From assembly GCF_014696875.1 (NCBI RefSeq), contig NZ_JACJQV010000097.1:16713-80712 (forward strand): DNA of 64,000 nt, read 5' to 3'. The stretch's first letter is position 1. Each line of letters opens with the position of its first letter. Positions 61,787-64,000 of the stretch are shown piece after piece. Under the pieces are notes generated by a model that saw only the letters and a program-made list of their open reading frames with translations, was not told the origin of the DNA and did no database searches. This DNA comes from Microcystis wesenbergii FACHB-1317 (GTDB lineage Bacteria > Cyanobacteriota > Cyanobacteriia > Cyanobacteriales > Microcystaceae). The position numbers were made by a program, and so were the translations under genes.

Positions 61787-62174
61787 TGGAGCCGAGCAGA
61801 GTCGAACTGCTGTCCAAATTAGGTATTGACTGTCCGTTCATTCACAGGTTTAGTTTCGATTACCCTCGAAACGGGGACTGTCACTTATCCCGGACAGTGG
61901 GATGCTCTAGTTAAAGCTTAGACGGTTAACTAACTAGAGAAAGTTAAACGTGGCATCCGTTGGGGGTTGATCCATAGTCCTTAACGGAGTCAAACTATGA
62001 ATGCTCGAGTCGATTAGAGACTATTAGGCAGCTACAGGAGCGGCTTTACGAGCGAAAGGAACGATGTTGTTCGCATTTACTTTTTGTTTGAGCCTTTGAT
62101 TTACGAGAGGAGACTCACTCTCGACCTGTATCACGGGGGAGCTTTCGCTAACCTGTCGAAACCGTTACGGCCCC
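61787..62174 (-). ncRNA. ssrA: tmRNA
   Basis: On the minus strand the 5' end GGGGCCGTAACGGTTTCGAC and the 3' end (AGTTCGACTCTGCTCGGCTCCA) form the tRNA-like part, and CCA is encoded at 61787-61789. The resume frame reads GCGAACAACATCGTTCCTTT onward, giving ANNIVPFARKAAPVAA and TAA, the cyanobacterial degradation tag. It rescues stalled ribosomes by trans-translation with SmpB. The length is 388 nt in one piece, so it is not a permuted two-piece form. Confidence 0.97.
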
Positions 62175-62257
62175 TTGTGCTTACATTCTGATTATAGCAT
62201 ATTTTTTTGATGAAGCTAATTGTGGCTCAATTGGGATTTTTCTGATCTTCCCAGGGG

Positions 62258-62338
62258 TTAGAGCCGGGCTAGATCGGTAAAAAAGGTTTTTATCGTTGAT
62301 TTTTCTGAAATAGCATCGGTATCAAAGAGATAAGCCAT
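62258..62338 (-). pseudogene. VapC-type PIN toxin, N-terminal fragment
   Basis: MAYLFDTDAISEKSTIKTFF TDLARL and a stop: the first 12 residues are the usual VapC start (LFDTDAIS), and the rest is unrelated. The ATG shares its A with the upstream antitoxin stop (TGATG), the classic coupling. The toxin is therefore truncated after about 12 natural residues. Confidence 0.6.
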
Positions 62339-62466
62339 CAGGTTCTCTCGTCCAAGATATTATCCAGTTCTTCGGCTAATTCTTCTGAATTTACCCAATT
62401 TTCGGTTAAATTCCCTAACCCTCCCCTAATTATTGATTGCCTCGGTTTGAATTGCCACCTATCAAC
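62338..62466 (-). pseudogene. Antitoxin remnant upstream of the truncated PIN fragment
   Basis: The frame WQFKPRQSIIRGGLGNLTEN and WVNSEELAEELDNILDERT ends in TGA at 62338-62340. No start codon is left. The acidic C-terminal helix is typical of VapB-like antitoxins. Confidence 0.5.
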
Positions 62467-62954
62467 AATCTATCTCCATACCACAATTTTGGCATTTTGT
62501 CAAAAAAAATTTGACTTTGCAACAAAACTACACAAAAATTAGATCAACGTTGTTAGGGAAAAAAGGGATAATTGGCGAAAGTCTTTGGTTTGGCTAAAAG
62601 GGAAAGTCTAGATTTAGCAATGGTTTCAAGGCAAGCTAGACATTAAAAAGTCCAAAAAAGACCCTAAAAACCCACCATAGCATAATGCAAAATTATACCA
62701 GAATCGCTGGAAGTATTGCCACCTCGTAAATAAATAGAAATTATTCTCAATAAATTCTTAAGTAAAAATAAATATTACCAATTGTAAATTTAAATATTTT
62801 TAAGTATTGAAGGTATTTGCATATAAAATACTTATCATTTTGCCCCGATTGCCTCTAACTTTTCCCTTCCCACAGCAATCACCGGGTAAATAGAAAATTT
62901 CTCACTCTTTCTCCTAGAGATGAAGTACAGACTAATCCTTACTCATCAAGTATT
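62467..62954. other. A/T-rich non-coding region
   Basis: No frame or strong hairpin is visible. The composition is unusually A/T-rich (for example around 62740-62840). TTTTGTCAAAAAAAATTTGAC near 62506 is a short imperfect palindrome. Confidence 0.4.
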
Positions 62955-62970
62955 TTAGCAACAATAACTA

Positions 62971-63089
62971 ATACTAAATCCAGTTATTAAAAACTGATTA
63001 TTTATTCTCCATTTTGCATGAGTGCATGAGTAGAAAACGGGTTTCTCCGAGAAACCCGTTTTCTGTGCGTTACTCAACGGATTTAGTAT
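62971..63089. mobile_element. 119-bp MITE with ATACTAAATCC ends
   Basis: The ends ATACTAAATCC and GGATTTAGTAT are perfect 11-bp inverted repeats, with TA at both borders suggesting TA-targeting (IS630/Tc1-like) mobilisation. The centre has a perfect 15-bp hairpin, AGAAAACGGGTTTCT / AGAAACCCGTTTTCT with loop CCG (63032-63064). It encodes nothing. Confidence 0.8.
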
Positions 63090-63180
63090 AACCTCATCTT
63101 TCTGAGAAAGGCTGTAGCGAAAGAAAATCTGATCAGTGGGAGCGTTACTTTTGTTGTTGGGTTTCCTCGATCGAACTGTT

Positions 63181-63420
63181 CTAGGTTTGGGAAATGGAGT
63201 CAAGATAGAGAGTATCCGGACAGATATCTTGTTCGTTCGGCCAAGTTACCGTACCATCTAAAATTTTTACTTGATTAAAATACTGTTTGTTTTTAAGTTC
63301 TTGAAAGATGCCAAAATCGAGCAGTGGTGAACAATCATAAATTTTCTTTTCCTCATTAGTAAAGATGAGTTGTAATTGATAGTTTGGCAAAGGGATAACT
63401 TCTTTAACTCTAGGATTCAT
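63181..63420 (-). CDS. DUF2442 domain protein
   Basis: The 79-residue protein (MNPRVKEVIPLPNYQLQLIF, KKIYDCSPLLDFGIFQEL, KILDGTVTWPNEQDICPDTL) is a standard short DUF2442 protein. Usual partners are DUF4160 proteins, but here the neighbours upstream are decayed toxin-antitoxin genes. It may be the intact survivor of a module. Confidence 0.85.
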   Translation of the reverse strand: MNPRVKEVIPLPNYQLQLIFTNEEKKIYDCSPLLDFGIFQELKNKQYFNQVKILDGTVTWPNEQDICPDTLYLDSISQT

Positions 63421-63479
63421 GATTTATCTCAGTGGTTCAATTTTATACAGTTGTTGTCCTGAAATCGAAGGACTGTCGC

Positions 63480-63593
63480 TCAGAAATAACCTCGATCGAA
63501 TAAAATTCTTTCATCGACAATCGCGAAAGAGTTGACGATCAAACTCTCAGATAATTTCCGTTTAACCTTGCGAATATAATCGGCTATCTCCAT
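63480..63593 (-). pseudogene. DUF6516-like protein, truncated by a stop
   Basis: MEIADYIRKVKRKLSESLIV NSFAIVDERILFDRGYF followed by TGA gives 37 residues. This is the start of a family that normally continues after RGYF with FR-x-R-x-x-L-x-x-G-D-x-L-E; a CGA-to-TGA change could explain the stop. The sequence after it does not clearly resume. The start touches the stop of the next upstream small gene. Confidence 0.5.
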
Positions 63594-63725
63594 CTAATTT
63601 GATCGTAAACTTATCTCTTTTCTAGCTGCCAATAGCATTTCATAATAAACATTCCACTCGAAATAATCCATAGCGTCCCCTAGCTCACCGGAACGAAATC
63701 TAGGAGAGAATTCTTCCGAACTCAT
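63594..63725 (-). CDS. 43-aa small protein, putative antitoxin part
   Basis: MSSEEFSPRFRSGELGDAMD YFEWNVYYEMLLAARK resembles small cyanobacterial proteins with a GELGD-x-MD-(F/Y)-FEW motif, encoded just upstream of DUF6516-like genes. It may be intact but its partner is truncated. It lies 15 bp after the frameshifted gene upstream. Confidence 0.5.
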   Translation of the reverse strand: MSSEEFSPRFRSGELGDAMDYFEWNVYYEMLLAARKEISLRSN

Positions 63726-63740
63726 GGGATATTGATTTTC

Positions 63741-63892
63741 CTATTGCTTGACACGGGTTTCTAAATCCAAAATTTGAGCGTTAATCTGCCAATTTTCCCG
63801 TTGTTCGCTCTGAATTTTCCGATTCAGTAACTCTCTTTCTTCCTCGGAGAGAGAATAATTCGCGCGAGAGAATCAATCAGTTGGGTGTTCAT
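63741..63892 (-). pseudogene. Frameshifted small antitoxin-like gene
   Basis: The start MNTQLIDSLARIILS shifts frame and then reads LSEEERELLNRKIQSEQREN WQ in another frame to a stop at 63741. Joining the frames gives a plausible ~50-residue protein of the LSEEER-type antitoxin pattern, so a 1-2 base deletion near 63860 has broken it. Confidence 0.5.
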
Positions 63893-63913
63893 CGAAAATT
63901 TGGGTCTGAAACC

Positions 63914-63930
63914 CCGTCGTTCTACGACGG
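63914..63930. promoter_or_regulatory. Subterminal hairpin of an IS200/IS605-type element
   Basis: CCGTCG-TTCTA-CGACGG lies in GAAACCCCGTCGTTCTACGA, the stem-loop typical of the ends of IS200/IS605-family elements in cyanobacteria. It lies 54 bp before the tnpB start. It could be the recognition hairpin or an omega-RNA-related end. Confidence 0.5.
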
Positions 63931-63983
63931 CTTTACCGTTAAATATGAGCATCGTTTACGAAATATATGCTAAAATGTGAGGT

Positions 63984-64000
63984 ATGGAAAAAGCCTATTC
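63984..64000 (+). CDS. tnpB: TnpB-type gene, first codons only
   Basis: ATG at 63984 (MEKAYS) follows GAGGT and the hairpin. MEKAYSF(R/K)FYPT is a frequent start of IS200/IS605 TnpB proteins, RNA-guided nucleases related to Cas12. The window ends after about six codons, so the call rests on the start motif and the upstream hairpin. Confidence 0.45.

Noticed and set aside
62955..63203. 82-codon minus-strand frame
   Set aside because: Most of it lies within the 119-bp MITE and its hairpin; the protein has no natural character.

Overview
The window looks like a chromosomal segment of a bloom-forming cyanobacterium, most likely Microcystis aeruginosa. The HIP1 palindrome GCGATCGC recurs throughout. 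The tmRNA encodes the cyanobacterial tag ANNIVPFARKAAPVAA. Many genes belong to cyanobacteria-typical families (AgrE/ArgZ, DUF4327, DUF3285, DUF6464, phasin-like, ScyD/ScyE). The intergenic space is packed with MITE-like inverted repeats, CAGTTATCAGT-type simple repeats and broken insertion sequences. Species assignment is inference; no search was run.

Layout. 0-2.5 kb: a PLP-dependent decarboxylase between two ~111-bp direct repeats, next to an IS630 transposase remnant. 2.7-9.5 kb: TIGR04222-like membrane protein, RqcH/NFACT, gcvT and a TPR-serine protease. 9.7-11.0 kb: gene remnants and a tandemly duplicated coiled-coil gene whose second copy is broken by a MITE. 11.1-16.4 kb: a P-type ATPase, hemB, a phasin-like gene and small proteins. 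16.6-18.5 kb: a Septu (ptuA/ptuB) anti-phage pair. 18.7-23.9 kb: methyltransferase, DUF4327, dgkA, ybeY, DUF3285 and recQ.

23.9-35.0 kb is an accessory island that starts with a 453-bp duplication of the recQ tail (second copy at 29.0 kb). It holds a relic CRISPR array with a secreted-protein gene inside it and no cas genes, two tandem modules of a ~90-aa protein plus a retropepsin-like aspartic protease, and DUF4160/DUF2442, DUF433/DUF5615, UPF0175/DUF3368, Phd/VapC and orphan PIN modules. An IS4-type element with a 9-bp target duplication interrupts the DUF5615 toxin. A 75-bp hairpin repeat occurs six times here, twice joined to a PEP-CTERM tail fragment.

35.1-50 kb returns to housekeeping: bioF, DUF6464, RDD protein, tRNA-Arg(CCT), a nucleotidyltransferase-phosphomannomutase fusion, amine oxidase, M28 peptidase, a decayed PIN module, an HTH/GrpE-like gene with sulfiredoxin, a SWIM protein and agrE. 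50-55.3 kb is accessory again: IS66 remnant, a ScyD/ScyE-type PEP-CTERM protein, an orphan double-glycine RiPP-type precursor peptide, and another toxin-antitoxin cluster including a DUF6883 gene split by a MITE. 55.4-62.2 kb carries a C5 DNA methyltransferase, ilvA, rsmH, a glycosyltransferase-like gene, an aminotransferase and ssrA (tmRNA). 62.2-64 kb is a graveyard of toxin-antitoxin fragments ending at the first codons of an IS200/IS605-type tnpB.

Taken together, stable metabolic and information-processing genes alternate with three accessory patches where toxin-antitoxin modules, mobile-element debris and defence genes collect. Several modules show clear molecular lesions: IS or MITE insertion, frameshift, or loss of a start codon.
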